Assembly (NCBI RefSeq): GCF_000430885.1
Contig: NZ_AUMW01000002.1
Location: 124,001 to 188,000, forward strand
Source of the DNA: Desulfotruncus alcoholivorax DSM 16058
GTDB lineage: Bacteria; Bacillota; Desulfotomaculia; Desulfotomaculales; Desulfallaceae
Length of the DNA: 64,000 bases
Direction of reading: 5' to 3'
Under the pieces are notes generated by a model, which was not told the DNA's origin, ran no database searches, and worked only from the letters and a program-made list of their open reading frames with translations. The position numbers and the translations under genes are program-made. Positions 1 through 8,972 of the stretch are shown here, one piece after another (position 1 is the first letter of the stretch; every line of letters begins with the position of its first letter).

Positions 1-1229
1 GTGCCGACGCCACCGCTGACCGTGGCAAAATTGGGGTCTTCCCCCCTCGGCCCCCGGCCGCCTTTCAGTCGATAAGTTTCAAACCAGACCTTGCCGCCTT
101 TTCTCTGGCCGTCTGTTAAGATGCTAACGCCCCATTTTTCACCTTCTTTAGCAAGCCAGCAGGTGTTCAGCAGCGGCGCCTCACCACCGCAGTGCGGGCA
201 TACAACCTGCCGGGTGTAAAGATAGTCCACAGCTTCTCCTTTGTCGAAGTTGGCCACCAATTCCGGATACTTGCTCAGATGATTCTCTAATAATCGCCGT
301 TCGTCCTGAGGCAATGCAAAAGTGCGAGGATACACGGGTTCTATCTTTTGCTCCAGGGCATTAATTAGTTGCTGACCCCATTTTTCAATGTCTTGAACTA
401 AAGAAAGACCATAACGTGCCGGGTATTCAAGAGTAGCGTTCAGAATTACCGTTGCCACGGGATTTATGTCATTTGCGATAACACGATGTCCAAGGCGCAG
501 CGCCTCAAAAGGAATAGATCCACCGCCGGCAGTTGGATCAAGAACTGTCAGACTCTCACCAATAAACTGGGCATGATGCGCATAAGCCCTGTTATAACCG
601 TAAAGATCTTCCGCTTCCCACTTAAAATTGTCACCCAATATCTTTTTGACCCTGTCTGATTTACGAAACTCTATTCGTTCGTTAACATGTGACGGGTCGG
701 CGGCCACCCGCCTTACTTCAATGCGCTGCCCCTTTTGAGGCCAGGGCTTTGGCAGCGGTTGAGAATCCCTGGTCCAGCGCACTATTACCGGGTGCTTACA
801 AAGACCTTGGTCTGCATCGCAAAGCTTTTTTATAACTTTCAGATTATTGTCCCGGCGCTGTTGCTCTTTCTCCAGCAACTTGAGAACTGAATCATCACAA
901 ATTAGCCATTCCGAACCTGTTTTATCGGTTTGAATATATTCTAAGACTTTACCTGTCAGCGTCCACGGCTCGCCGTTTACCATTGCCTGTACCTTCTCAA
1001 TACCCAGCTGGCGCAGGAACCGGTCCGGATCTGTCCCCGCGGGCAGCAGCGAGCCCATAACGGCGGCCCGGCTGGGGGTCAGCGGGCGCCGGGCCCACCA
1101 GACGTGGAGGCGGTGGGTGGGCGGTGCCTGACCGGTATCGCGCTCCCGCTGGGTCTCGGCTCCCACCTGGTGGCAGGGAAAACCCGCTTCTATCAACCTG
1201 GTATCATTTCTACTTATAATGTCCGTCAT
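1..1229 (-). CDS. DUF1156 adenine-specific DNA methylase, C-terminus missing
   Basis: Partial gene running off the left edge; about 409 codons are visible. The N-terminus (IEAGFPCHQVGAET, then a HRLHVWWARRP stretch) is the DUF1156 signature of COG1743 methylases. Near residue 228 comes an AdoMet-binding motif I, VLDPTAGGGS, and near residue 343 a zinc-ribbon knuckle, CPHCGG. These families are predicted N6-adenine methylases and often neighbour DUF499 ATPases in defence islands (known association). The ATG at 1229 follows a GTAGGAGGTG ribosome site. It lies 11 bp after the stop of the 202-residue gene, so the three genes read as one operon. Whether it modifies host DNA or acts only with its partners cannot be told here. 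Confidence 0.9.
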   Translation of the reverse strand, partial: MTDIISRNDTRLIEAGFPCHQVGAETQRERDTGQAPPTHRLHVWWARRPLTPSRAAVMGSLLPAGTDPDRFLRQLGIEKVQAMVNGEPWTLTGKVLEYIQTDKTGSEWLICDDSVLKLLEKEQQRRDNNLKVIKKLCDADQGLCKHPVIVRWTRDSQPLPKPWPQKGQRIEVRRVAADPSHVNERIEFRKSDRVKKILGDNFKWEAEDLYGYNRAYAHHAQFIGESLTVLDPTAGGGSIPFEALRLGHRVIANDINPVATVILNATLEYPARYGLSLVQDIEKWGQQLINALEQKIEPVYPRTFALPQDERRLLENHLSKYPELVANFDKGEAVDYLYTRQVVCPHCGGEAPLLNTCWLAKEGEKWGVSILTDGQRKGGKVWFETYRLKGGRGPRGEDPNFATVSGGVG

Positions 1230-1240
1230 TGATGCACCTC

Positions 1241-1849
1241 CTACCTGCGCAGCTTTTCCAGCATTTGCAGGATGGCCGTGTCGTCGGGCTGGCCGCCGAG
1301 CATGATGCGCATGCCCGCCTGGGCCCAGCGGTTGGCGGCGTCGCCGTACTGGGTGGCCCGGGTCAGCCAGTACTGGGCTTCCTCGCGGCTGAAACGCTCC
1401 ACCCGCCAGGCGATCAGCTCGACCCGGTCCATGTCCTTAATCCGCTCCTGCAGTTTAAAGATCAAAGCAAGTTTTACCCCGGCTTCATCACTGAGAGGCA
1501 GGTTGCCCCGAAACGTGATGCGGCCGTTATTGACCAAACGCTGCAGTTCCAGCGGTATCCCGGCATCATCACATACGCCGGATATGACAGAGCGGATTAC
1601 TGGCATGCTGCGGCGCAGGGGTTGGCCGTACAGCAACCCCCGGTCCCTGAGCACTGACCTGCCGGCGGTTTTACCGTTTATCTGTTTATTTTCCTCCGGC
1701 GTAAAGCGCTCTTTAACCACCAGGACGGGAGCGGGTTTGTCTTTGTGTTCGGTAACGCGCAGCACCCAGGGCGAGCGTTCCGCGGCAGACCGAATCCTCT
1801 GCATGTTCTGTACTAATTCCCAGTCGATGGTCTGTTTTCGGTTGGTCAT
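1241..1849 (-). CDS. Unknown 202-residue protein of the DUF499/DUF1156 cassette
   Basis: I do not recognise the family with certainty. The protein is soluble, charged and has no signal peptide or membrane segment. It has a short N-terminal beta-rich part (WVLRVTEHKDKPAPVLVV) and an all-helical C-terminal half ending in a WAQAGMRIMLGG motif. It sits 14 bp downstream of the DUF499 gene and 11 bp upstream of the DUF1156 methylase, so it is almost certainly co-translated with them and may be an adaptor or accessory subunit. A similar-sized DUF3780 protein occupies such positions in related cassettes, but I see no clear DUF3780 features; a DUF7680-type assignment is possible but unproven. Confidence 0.75.
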   Translation of the reverse strand: MTNRKQTIDWELVQNMQRIRSAAERSPWVLRVTEHKDKPAPVLVVKERFTPEENKQINGKTAGRSVLRDRGLLYGQPLRRSMPVIRSVISGVCDDAGIPLELQRLVNNGRITFRGNLPLSDEAGVKLALIFKLQERIKDMDRVELIAWRVERFSREEAQYWLTRATQYGDAANRWAQAGMRIMLGGQPDDTAILQMLEKLRR

Positions 1850-1863
1850 TTTTCCGCCTCACA

Positions 1864-4800
1864 TCAATTGTTTTTTAAGGCCTGGATCAAGGGGCAGTCG
1901 TCGCTGGGATCCAAAATTTCAAGGAACGCCTCGGTGCGTTCTCCTTTTGCCACGATGCCGTCCAGCACCTCGAATATCTCACCCAGCGTTTTCATTGATT
2001 CCGGCGTGACGCCGCTGAGCCGGAGGCTGAGCGTGCCGCCCCCGGGCAGCTCAAGGTCCACCAGGTCCATGTTCTCTATCGTTGAATTGGCGCCCCGGTT
2101 GTAGATGCTGCCCAGGCGACGGAGCAGCGGCAAAAGTTTTTCGGCCCCTGCCCTGCCCGCAAGATTTAAGCTGCGCCGGCGGCCGGCAATCCACCCGCGC
2201 TCGGACGCCCTGGCCGGGGTTATAAGTATGTCCCCGGTATGTGGGGTATAAATGGCCGCGCCGGGTCCGTGAATCAGTTCCGGCCTGTCCTGCTGGTCCG
2301 GCGAACCCCGGTAGGCCAGTATTTTTTCGTTTCTGATCAAATCAACCATGGCGTCTTCAAAATCTTTGGCGGGTACTTCCCCGTATTTTTCGGTATACTT
2401 GTCCATTACTTCCCTAAATGTGGCCATACCGCTTTGGGCCACGGTATAATACACGGCTTCGCGCAGTTTGCCGGGGTCAATAACGCGGGTTTCGGTCCAG
2501 CCGCGCTGCTTGGCTCCCTGGGGAGTTACAAGCATGTAACCCCCGGCGGCCAGATTGACCCCCATGGGTATATCGTTGTCCCGGTGGTAAAACTCGGCTG
2601 GTTTTACGCTGTCTGCGGCGCCCATGCGAAAGAGGCACCATACATCTTTTGGTACGCCGGCACGCACTATCTGTTCCAGGACGCCGGGTTCCTCCAGTAC
2701 CGGCCAGCTGCGTAGATTACAGAAGTTTTTACGCAGGTTCTCCAGGCTGATGGTGTCGCCCCGTTCAAAAAAGAGATTGCTCAGGCTCAAAAGATCGGAC
2801 CGGGTTACATTGCGGCCGGTTAGAAGCTCTCCGTCCTTGATTAAAACATCGCGAATCAACTCGATAAAAGGTTCCCCGCCCTCTCCCCCGGCGGTTTTAA
2901 TCTCCTTGCGCGCCAGGTGGCCAGCTGTTGAAGGATAATACAGGCCGGTATAGATGCCGGAGACAGCTGTAACAAGAGCTTGCTCGCGCTCCGCGTAACG
3001 GTTCTTGAAGTCCTCATCTTCCAGGCGGCGGGGGTTGACACCGTAGCTCTGCGGCCTGCCAGCCAGGACACGCATCGCTTTCACCTGCCGGGCGATGGTT
3101 TCGATTCTCTGCCGGGCTTCCCGGGCCCGCGGGTTTTGGTTTTGGAACAGCCCTTCAATTTCCCCGGTGCCTTTTACCGTTACAGTTTCGGGTACTAAAA
3201 TAAAAATAAGGTTTTGCTGCTCACGGGGTTTGTTCATCCCTTTGGTGGTGACCATTGCTTCTATGTCAACCGATTCCGCGGCCAGCGAGATCACCCCGAG
3301 CACCGGCTTACCCTTGCCGTCGGGCAGGTCTCCGGGCTGCGCCACGTCGTGTTCGATATGGAATAAGCCGGTACTGCCGGTTACTATTTTACGCGCGGTT
3401 GTATTCAGGAGCTCATTCACCTGGTCTGTACTCAGGGTCTTGCGGATCCTGGCCAGGATAGCGTTAATTGTGGGTTCTTCGCCGGCAAAATACCTTCCCT
3501 GCTCGTACCGGAGATAAAAAGCGTTTTTATCAAGTTCATCCAGGGCGGTGCGCACCTGGGGCGGTGTAAGCCCGGGGAAGGATACGCTGAACATGGCTTC
3601 GGACTCGGTAAGGCCGAATATTTTGGATTCCAGACCGTCTTCGCGGCCAACCAGGCTGTGCAGGAAAACGGTCTTCCAGGTATACTCGTAAAGGGGGTAG
3701 CCTTCCGGGTGCGGGTTTTGCTTGTCGGCAATTTCTGCGTTGCTTTGGCCGCCCTCCAGCGACCCGGTATCTACGCCGCCTACATCTGCGTTAAGGACCA
3801 GCAACAAATCGGAACCGCCCGTCCGGCCAAGGATCTCGTTGACCACGCGCTCGGAACGCATGTCTATATGACATGTCTGGATCATCGGCACGGGCTGCCG
3901 GTTCTGCCACAGGCTCCGCACGACCAGGGCCAGGACACGCAGCACGCCACGGGTGCCCTGGAAATTTTCGGCATCAGCAAGTTTTTGATTCAGGAAATCT
4001 ACCAGGGTGGGGTGCAAAGGATAGGTGGCCACCATACGGTCACGGAAGTTTTCGCTGGAAGCTTCCTGCGGCAGCATGGCGGAGTTGCGGCGGTACATTT
4101 CCATGTATGCACCGGCGGCTGTCCCGGCCGCAGCGCGGTCTACGAAAACAAACAGGCGCTTGGCCAGCACGGACGAGATCTCCGCTGCTTGCACGGGAGT
4201 AATTTGAACTGCGTCGCGGGCCACTACGCTAGCCACACCTCTGACTGCTTTTTCGCCAATACCTATGGCGTCGTCCTCGCTGATCTCTTCTCCCCGCACT
4301 TGGCTGATTAGTTTGGCCAGTTGTTCGGTTTGCCGGGCAAAGGCGTCCGTTGCACTGGCCAGAGTAAGTACGATGGCTATGCCGGGATGATTACGGGCGT
4401 AACCATGTAAAGACATCAAGAAGGCCGCCAGCTGGCCGGCGCCGTCGGGGCGGGCTGCTTCAAGACGCGCCGCATACTGGGCCAGCTCGTCCAGCATGAT
4501 CAGTACCTTGCGACCGGCAAACACCGTATCAAAGTAGACCCTTCCGGGCGCAGCATGAGAACCGGCTTCGGATTCAACCTCGCGGTACAGGCTTTCTCCG
4601 CCTATCTGGTAGGCTATTTCCCCCCACAGGGTGTACGGAACCAGGGCTTTGCCGCTCGGCTTATGTACAGGGATTTCCTCGCCCGCCACGCCGACTACGG
4701 AAACCGAACCGGGCTCCGGCAGAAGTTCCGGGTCAATTATGTCCCTGGTTGAGTCGCGCAGGTCCGTACCTTTACATGCTATGTGCGTACTGGCGATTAA

Positions 4801-5097
4801 AGTGTGGGTTTTGCCGCCGCCGAAGGCTGTTTCCAGGCGATGGATGGCCGGAACTGTAAGGTCGCCGGCAAGCCGGCCAAAAACCTCGGCCAGGGTCAGG
4901 CGCAGACCTTGCGTCGGGTAAGTGGCTTCCCGGAAAAAAAGCTCCGCATTGGTATAAATGCTGTCAATGACGCCTTTACCGCCGCGGTAATAGTCGATAA
5001 TGGGGCCTAACGAGGCGGTGAAAACTTCGGGGTTAAAGGTACCGGCCAGTATCTCGGGCCGCGGCCTGCACGTTTCCAATACTGATTGCACAACCAT
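1864..5097 (-). CDS. DUF499 family AAA+ ATPase
   Basis: A 1077-residue protein of the COG1483/DUF499 type. A Walker A motif AFGGGKTHT lies at about residues 91-99 and a Walker B strand KVLIMLDELAQY at about 197-208. The remainder is a long helical region without membrane segments; the length is usual for the family. Such ATPases accompany DUF1156 methylases in defence islands and are predicted to drive conformational or translocation steps. It is first in the visible operon: the ATG at 5097 follows a GGAGG site (AGGAGGATGGTTGT context) and the upstream 286 bp hold no gene. The mechanism is unknown; defence is inferred from neighbours. Confidence 0.88.
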   Translation of the reverse strand: MVVQSVLETCRPRPEILAGTFNPEVFTASLGPIIDYYRGGKGVIDSIYTNAELFFREATYPTQGLRLTLAEVFGRLAGDLTVPAIHRLETAFGGGKTHTLIASTHIACKGTDLRDSTRDIIDPELLPEPGSVSVVGVAGEEIPVHKPSGKALVPYTLWGEIAYQIGGESLYREVESEAGSHAAPGRVYFDTVFAGRKVLIMLDELAQYAARLEAARPDGAGQLAAFLMSLHGYARNHPGIAIVLTLASATDAFARQTEQLAKLISQVRGEEISEDDAIGIGEKAVRGVASVVARDAVQITPVQAAEISSVLAKRLFVFVDRAAAGTAAGAYMEMYRRNSAMLPQEASSENFRDRMVATYPLHPTLVDFLNQKLADAENFQGTRGVLRVLALVVRSLWQNRQPVPMIQTCHIDMRSERVVNEILGRTGGSDLLLVLNADVGGVDTGSLEGGQSNAEIADKQNPHPEGYPLYEYTWKTVFLHSLVGREDGLESKIFGLTESEAMFSVSFPGLTPPQVRTALDELDKNAFYLRYEQGRYFAGEEPTINAILARIRKTLSTDQVNELLNTTARKIVTGSTGLFHIEHDVAQPGDLPDGKGKPVLGVISLAAESVDIEAMVTTKGMNKPREQQNLIFILVPETVTVKGTGEIEGLFQNQNPRAREARQRIETIARQVKAMRVLAGRPQSYGVNPRRLEDEDFKNRYAEREQALVTAVSGIYTGLYYPSTAGHLARKEIKTAGGEGGEPFIELIRDVLIKDGELLTGRNVTRSDLLSLSNLFFERGDTISLENLRKNFCNLRSWPVLEEPGVLEQIVRAGVPKDVWCLFRMGAADSVKPAEFYHRDNDIPMGVNLAAGGYMLVTPQGAKQRGWTETRVIDPGKLREAVYYTVAQSGMATFREVMDKYTEKYGEVPAKDFEDAMVDLIRNEKILAYRGSPDQQDRPELIHGPGAAIYTPHTGDILITPARASERGWIAGRRRSLNLAGRAGAEKLLPLLRRLGSIYNRGANSTIENMDLVDLELPGGGTLSLRLSGVTPESMKTLGEIFEVLDGIVAKGERTEAFLEILDPSDDCPLIQALKNN

Positions 5098-5277
5098 CCT
5101 CCTTTTTGGCTGTTACTTAAACGTACCTACTATTTATACCAAGATTATTCTAAATCCTTCTTATATTTACAAAACGTTACCCTGGCCTTTTGTATTTACC
5201 CGTTAAGACAATTTTAGCACCTGTGCCGGAACAAACCTTGTCATAGATAATTAATTCTTTAAGGCTTGCTTGAGCAA

Positions 5278-5301
5278 ACAAAAAAGCCCGCTATAGCAGG
5301 C
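5278..5301 (-). terminator. Rho-independent terminator of the pucR-like gene
   Basis: On the minus strand GCCTGC-TATA-GCGGGC forms a short stem (one G-T pair) followed by TTTTTTG. It lies about 85 bp after the stop of the regulator gene and before the DUF499 gene, so it separates the catabolic island from the defence cassette. Confidence 0.7.
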
Positions 5302-5383
5302 ATCTCCACTTCTTTATGTCAGCAAAACGCAGGGGGTCATCAGATCCGGGATATCTAAGCCCCAATCCGGCCGCACAGCGCCA

Positions 5384-7060
5384 TCACAAAATATTCACGG
5401 CTTTTACCGCTATGTGGTAGTATAACTTTTCTTCTCCATTGCTGAAGGGATTCTTCCCCAAAATTTCCTTGATTCGCTCCAGGCGGTATTTTACTGTGTT
5501 GGGGTGAACGTATAATTTTTCCGCGGTCTTGGATATGTTTTCATTGCAGTCCAGGTACATTTCCATGGTTTTGATTAATTCGCCGTTGGTTGATTGATCG
5601 TATTCAATTACTTTGGCCAGGCACTGGCGGCAGTTTTCCTTCAATTCCTCGTTGCCGAATGATAACAAGAACGAATAAACACCCAGCTGCTCATAATCAA
5701 AAATTCCGATTGCTCCCTTTATTTTGCGGCCGATTTTTAACGCCTGTTCCGCTTGGTAATAGCTTTGGGTTAATTGGGAAAGTTTTTCACTGTAGCCGCC
5801 GATGCCTATGGAAACAGCAATTGCACCCATCGACCTTTTTACTTCATCAATAATTTCGCGGGCCAAATAAAGCAGCGCCGGTTTAACTGAATCAGCCTGC
5901 ATCTCACTTGGCAAGTGCGGCAGAACAATTAAACTGTCTTTTCTTGGAATGACAACGTTTTTTTTGTTTAAGAAAGTAACAGAAAATTGAACGATTTTAT
6001 TTAACTTTTCCTTTATTTCCATAAATTTAATCTCGTCATACTCCATCCCGGAACGGTCTACCTCCACCGTCATCACCACGTGTTTGCCCTTTATGTCGAT
6101 GCCGCGTTGAGCAGCCCTTTGCATTATCGCTGCTTCATTTTTATAATTACCGTTTAAAAGGTCTTCCAGAAATTCCACAACAAGCCTTTCTTCAATTGCT
6201 TTTACCGCGTTGACCTTTGATATTTCCAAAGCTACTGCTGTTGCCGCGTGGGATAAAGCTATATTCACAAAACTCAATTCTTCCTTATTGATATCGTCTC
6301 CCAGGGTAACCACATACCCGTATACATCCCGTCCGACAGCAACCCTTGCTATCAACATCTTCGCCTTGTTGTCCGGGGTAGTGCCGGTGTAGGTCCGAAT
6401 GCCCAGGTTTCCTTCTTGCCAGGACCCGTTCTCGTAGGTATTTCCATTTTGATACCTTAAAATTTGTTTGGCACACTGGATAAAATATGCGGTCAAAAAA
6501 CCATCCGTCCCCAACGCAGCCAGCACTTTGTATGAACTGTCAGCAATTAAAACCGGTTTTTGGATTAATTTTTGTAAAGACGAGGCAATCTTTTCAAAGC
6601 TGCCGCCGGTTAATAAAATCTCCGTGAGGTATTGATTGATCCGTTTCGATTGTTCCAGCAACTTTTCTTGCTTGTCAATCATTGCATTCATCATTAAGGA
6701 ATATACAGTACTGTATGGGATGGTCCTGGGCAAGATAATGATTGGAAAATCATTATCTTCAGCTATCTTGTATACTTGCTCCTTAACGTTTACCTCCAAT
6801 CGGACACCCGGGTGAATGGCCAGCGCTGCCGAGCCGGCCTCTCTTAAGTCTTTAACAAGGTTGCAAACTTGGTCCTCGCTTGTAAAATAACTTAATGTGC
6901 TCAGAAACAATTCCCCGCCCCGCAGCCACTGCTGGTACTCAATTACCTCCAAAACGCTCACGGTTTCAATAACATTGGACAGACTGTTACCGCCGGCTTT
7001 TAAGATCGCGCCATGGCCTTTTAATAATTCCAAAAGCTCGTTAACAGTAACGCCAAACAA
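5384..7060 (-). CDS. PucR/CdaR-type transcriptional regulator
   Basis: About 558 residues: an N-terminal PucR-like domain (VTVNELLELLKG onward), a central GGDEF-like/GAF-like region and a C-terminal helix-turn-helix (NISKTAEKLYVHPNTVKYRLERI) of the HTH_30 type. The family controls purine, hydantoin, amino-acid or sugar-acid catabolism. It lies just downstream of the hydantoinase operon on the same strand but behind that operon's terminator, so it is its own transcription unit and the likely regulator of the operon (inference). A GTG at 7069 is inside the ribosome site AAAGGGTGA; the TTG at 7060, with proper spacing, is the better start. A palindrome sits directly upstream. Confidence 0.85.
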   Translation of the reverse strand: MFGVTVNELLELLKGHGAILKAGGNSLSNVIETVSVLEVIEYQQWLRGGELFLSTLSYFTSEDQVCNLVKDLREAGSAALAIHPGVRLEVNVKEQVYKIAEDNDFPIIILPRTIPYSTVYSLMMNAMIDKQEKLLEQSKRINQYLTEILLTGGSFEKIASSLQKLIQKPVLIADSSYKVLAALGTDGFLTAYFIQCAKQILRYQNGNTYENGSWQEGNLGIRTYTGTTPDNKAKMLIARVAVGRDVYGYVVTLGDDINKEELSFVNIALSHAATAVALEISKVNAVKAIEERLVVEFLEDLLNGNYKNEAAIMQRAAQRGIDIKGKHVVMTVEVDRSGMEYDEIKFMEIKEKLNKIVQFSVTFLNKKNVVIPRKDSLIVLPHLPSEMQADSVKPALLYLAREIIDEVKRSMGAIAVSIGIGGYSEKLSQLTQSYYQAEQALKIGRKIKGAIGIFDYEQLGVYSFLLSFGNEELKENCRQCLAKVIEYDQSTNGELIKTMEMYLDCNENISKTAEKLYVHPNTVKYRLERIKEILGKNPFSNGEEKLYYHIAVKAVNIL

Positions 7061-7072
7061 TGGTTTCACCCT

Positions 7073-7090
7073 TTCAGAAATGTTTCTGAA
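7073..7090. promoter_or_regulatory. Palindrome upstream of the PucR-type gene, possible operator
   Basis: TTCAGAAA-TG-TTTCTGAA, 8-bp perfect arms with a 2-bp centre, lies just upstream of the regulator's ribosome site. The position suggests autoregulation. A single TTCAGAAA half-site is also present at 19407-19414, upstream of the binding-protein gene of the transporter operon. Confidence 0.4.
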
Positions 7091-7142
7091 TATAATTCTT
7101 TATCTGCTGAATAATAACCTTTGGATAAAAATAGGCAAAGAC

Positions 7143-7170
7143 GAGATTGCTTCGCTGCGCTCGCGATGAC
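7143..7170. repeat. Dispersed GAGATTGCTTCGCT repeat, copy 1
   Basis: Shares about 26 of 29 bases with 17535-17563 (GAGATTGCTTCGCT then CTCGC and ATGACA). The consensus resembles the widespread bacterial TGTCATTGCGAG/CTCGCAATGACA palindromic repeat. This copy keeps only one arm. It lies between the hyuB terminator and the regulator gene; the repeats thus sit at both ends of the catabolic operon. Confidence 0.65.
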
Positions 7171-7186
7171 AAAAGTAGGGTAAACA

Positions 7187-7214
7187 AAAAAAGGCGTGGC
7201 TTTTGCCACACCTT
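7187..7214 (-). terminator. Terminator of the hydantoinase operon
   Basis: Minus strand GGTGTGGC-AAAA-GCCACGCC followed by seven T residues, 13-40 bp after the hyuB stop. It is a strong rho-independent terminator and ends the operon that begins at the binding-protein gene. Confidence 0.9.
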
Positions 7215-7226
7215 TTTGCCGGACCT

Positions 7227-8972
7227 TTATATGGTTTTACGCATTTTTTCCCTGAGTTCCTTTGTTTTTTCATGGTTAACTTCCAAAGTATCAGGATCCA
7301 CCACCACCCCGTAATCACTGGCAGCCTCTGCAACGGTAATATATTCATCTTTAATATCCTGCCATACTTTGTCCACCGGCCGTTCCAGGGGATCCCCGTA
7401 ACCGCCGCCGCAGCCGCTGATAAATCTGACCAGGTCTCCTTTATACATGGGGTAATTGGAGAAGGTTGCACCCGCTACCGGCTCCGATCCATCAGCTTTA
7501 TGAACTTCAACCACGTTGGGCGAGCCGTCGCCGCCGCCGGCAAAACCCCAGGGCGGGAACTGGTACTTGCTGGCTATGGTGGTCAATTCACCGTTGGAAT
7601 TCAGCAGCCGGTAATCCCTGATCAAGCCGCAGCCGCCCCTGAATTTACCGGCGCCGGTTTTAGTATTAAAGGCGTACTGTTCAACAATAATGGGGTACTT
7701 ATACTCGGCAACCTCGGCCGGAATCATGAACGTTTCACCGTCGGCAATGGCAACCAGTCCGCTTTCCCCGTCTTTATTACATCCAGCTCCCCAGCCGCCC
7801 GCCTGGGGTTCGCAAAGAACGTAGGGCTGTTTGGTCACATCATCTATTCCGGCTAAAATCGTGCCAATGATACTTAAAAAGTGACCGGCCGTTATCCTTT
7901 CCGGCACCACGGGGGCCAGAGCCTTGGCGACCAGGTCGGTAATATGCGACGTGGCCTCCCAGTTGGTTGAAACAGGGGCCGGGCGCACTGCGGCAAACAC
8001 ACTGCCTTCAGGCGCTATTACTTTCAGAGGAGAATAAAAGCCTTCATTAGGCTCGGCGTCAGGGTTCAAAATGGCGTGATAAATAATTCTGCCCGCGGAG
8101 AAGGCACCATATTTACAGCAATTGATCGGCGCGGCCACCTGTTCTCCGGAGCCCGTCAGGTCGATGATGAATTCCTCATCGGTTATGGTAACTTTAACTT
8201 TAATCGGGACATTTCCCAAATTGTTGGCGTTGGCGTCAATATAGCCGTCGGCCTCAAAGGACCCCTTGGGCATCCTGGCCAGCTCTTTAAGCGCCAGTTT
8301 CCTGCCGTTTTCCAATAAATTTTCAATGCTTTCCAAAACGGCCTCTTTGCCGTATTTATCAAGCAGTTCCAAAACTCTTTTCTCGGCAATGCGCAGTGAA
8401 GCTGTCTGGGCATACAAATCGCCAAGGGTCATATCAGGGGTACGGCAGTTGGCCGCGATCATATCCCTGACCGCCTCATTGAGTTTGCCTTCCTCGTAAA
8501 TTTTAATTACCGGGAACTGCAGCCCCTCCTGGTAAATTTCAGTGGCATTGGTGGACCAGCTGCCCAGGTTCTTGCCGCCGATTTCATTCCAGTGCCCCTT
8601 GTTGGCAGCAAAAGCAACAATTTCACCTTCATAAAATACCGGCAGCACCGCCGATACGTCGCAAAGGTGAGTACCGCTGCCGGTAAACGGGTCATTGGTC
8701 AGGATGATGTCCCCCGGTTTTAAGTTTTCCAGGCCAAATTTATCCAGCGTAGCAGTGACGGAATAAGTTATTGCCCCTAAAAAACCTGTAACTCCGTTGG
8801 CCTGCCCGATTAAATTGCCCTTGCTGTCGGTTAAACCGGCGGCGTAGTCCAAAACTTCATAAATAATCGTGCTCTGACTGGTTCGGCCCCAGGTCAGAAA
8901 CATTTCTTCCGACGCCGCAATCAAACCTTGAGCTATAATTTCTCTGGTGAAAGGATCAACCTTTGCCATCAT
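7227..8972 (-). CDS. Hydantoinase/oxoprolinase subunit B
   Basis: 581 residues of the hydantoinase B/oxoprolinase family, which pairs with HyuA in ATP-dependent ring opening of hydantoins, 5-oxoproline or in carboxylation of ketones. Family hallmarks include DIILTNDPFTGSGTHLCDV near residue 90, NKGHWNEIGG, and a Gly-rich C-terminus (GAGKFRGGCGLIRDY, SGCGGGYGDPLERP). The start ATG overlaps the stop of the A subunit by one base, which implies translational coupling. Last gene of the operon. The substrate cannot be read from sequence; no acetone-carboxylase gamma-type small subunit is present, which favours a hydantoinase or oxoprolinase role. Confidence 0.9.
   Translation of the reverse strand: MMAKVDPFTREIIAQGLIAASEEMFLTWGRTSQSTIIYEVLDYAAGLTDSKGNLIGQANGVTGFLGAITYSVTATLDKFGLENLKPGDIILTNDPFTGSGTHLCDVSAVLPVFYEGEIVAFAANKGHWNEIGGKNLGSWSTNATEIYQEGLQFPVIKIYEEGKLNEAVRDMIAANCRTPDMTLGDLYAQTASLRIAEKRVLELLDKYGKEAVLESIENLLENGRKLALKELARMPKGSFEADGYIDANANNLGNVPIKVKVTITDEEFIIDLTGSGEQVAAPINCCKYGAFSAGRIIYHAILNPDAEPNEGFYSPLKVIAPEGSVFAAVRPAPVSTNWEATSHITDLVAKALAPVVPERITAGHFLSIIGTILAGIDDVTKQPYVLCEPQAGGWGAGCNKDGESGLVAIADGETFMIPAEVAEYKYPIIVEQYAFNTKTGAGKFRGGCGLIRDYRLLNSNGELTTIASKYQFPPWGFAGGGDGSPNVVEVHKADGSEPVAGATFSNYPMYKGDLVRFISGCGGGYGDPLERPVDKVWQDIKDEYITVAEAASDYGVVVDPDTLEVNHEKTKELREKMRKTI

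Noticed and set aside
7100-7471. Minus frame reading CHRERSEAI
   Set aside because: This peptide is the translated form of the common TGTCATTGCGAG repeat and the rest overlaps hyuB in another frame.
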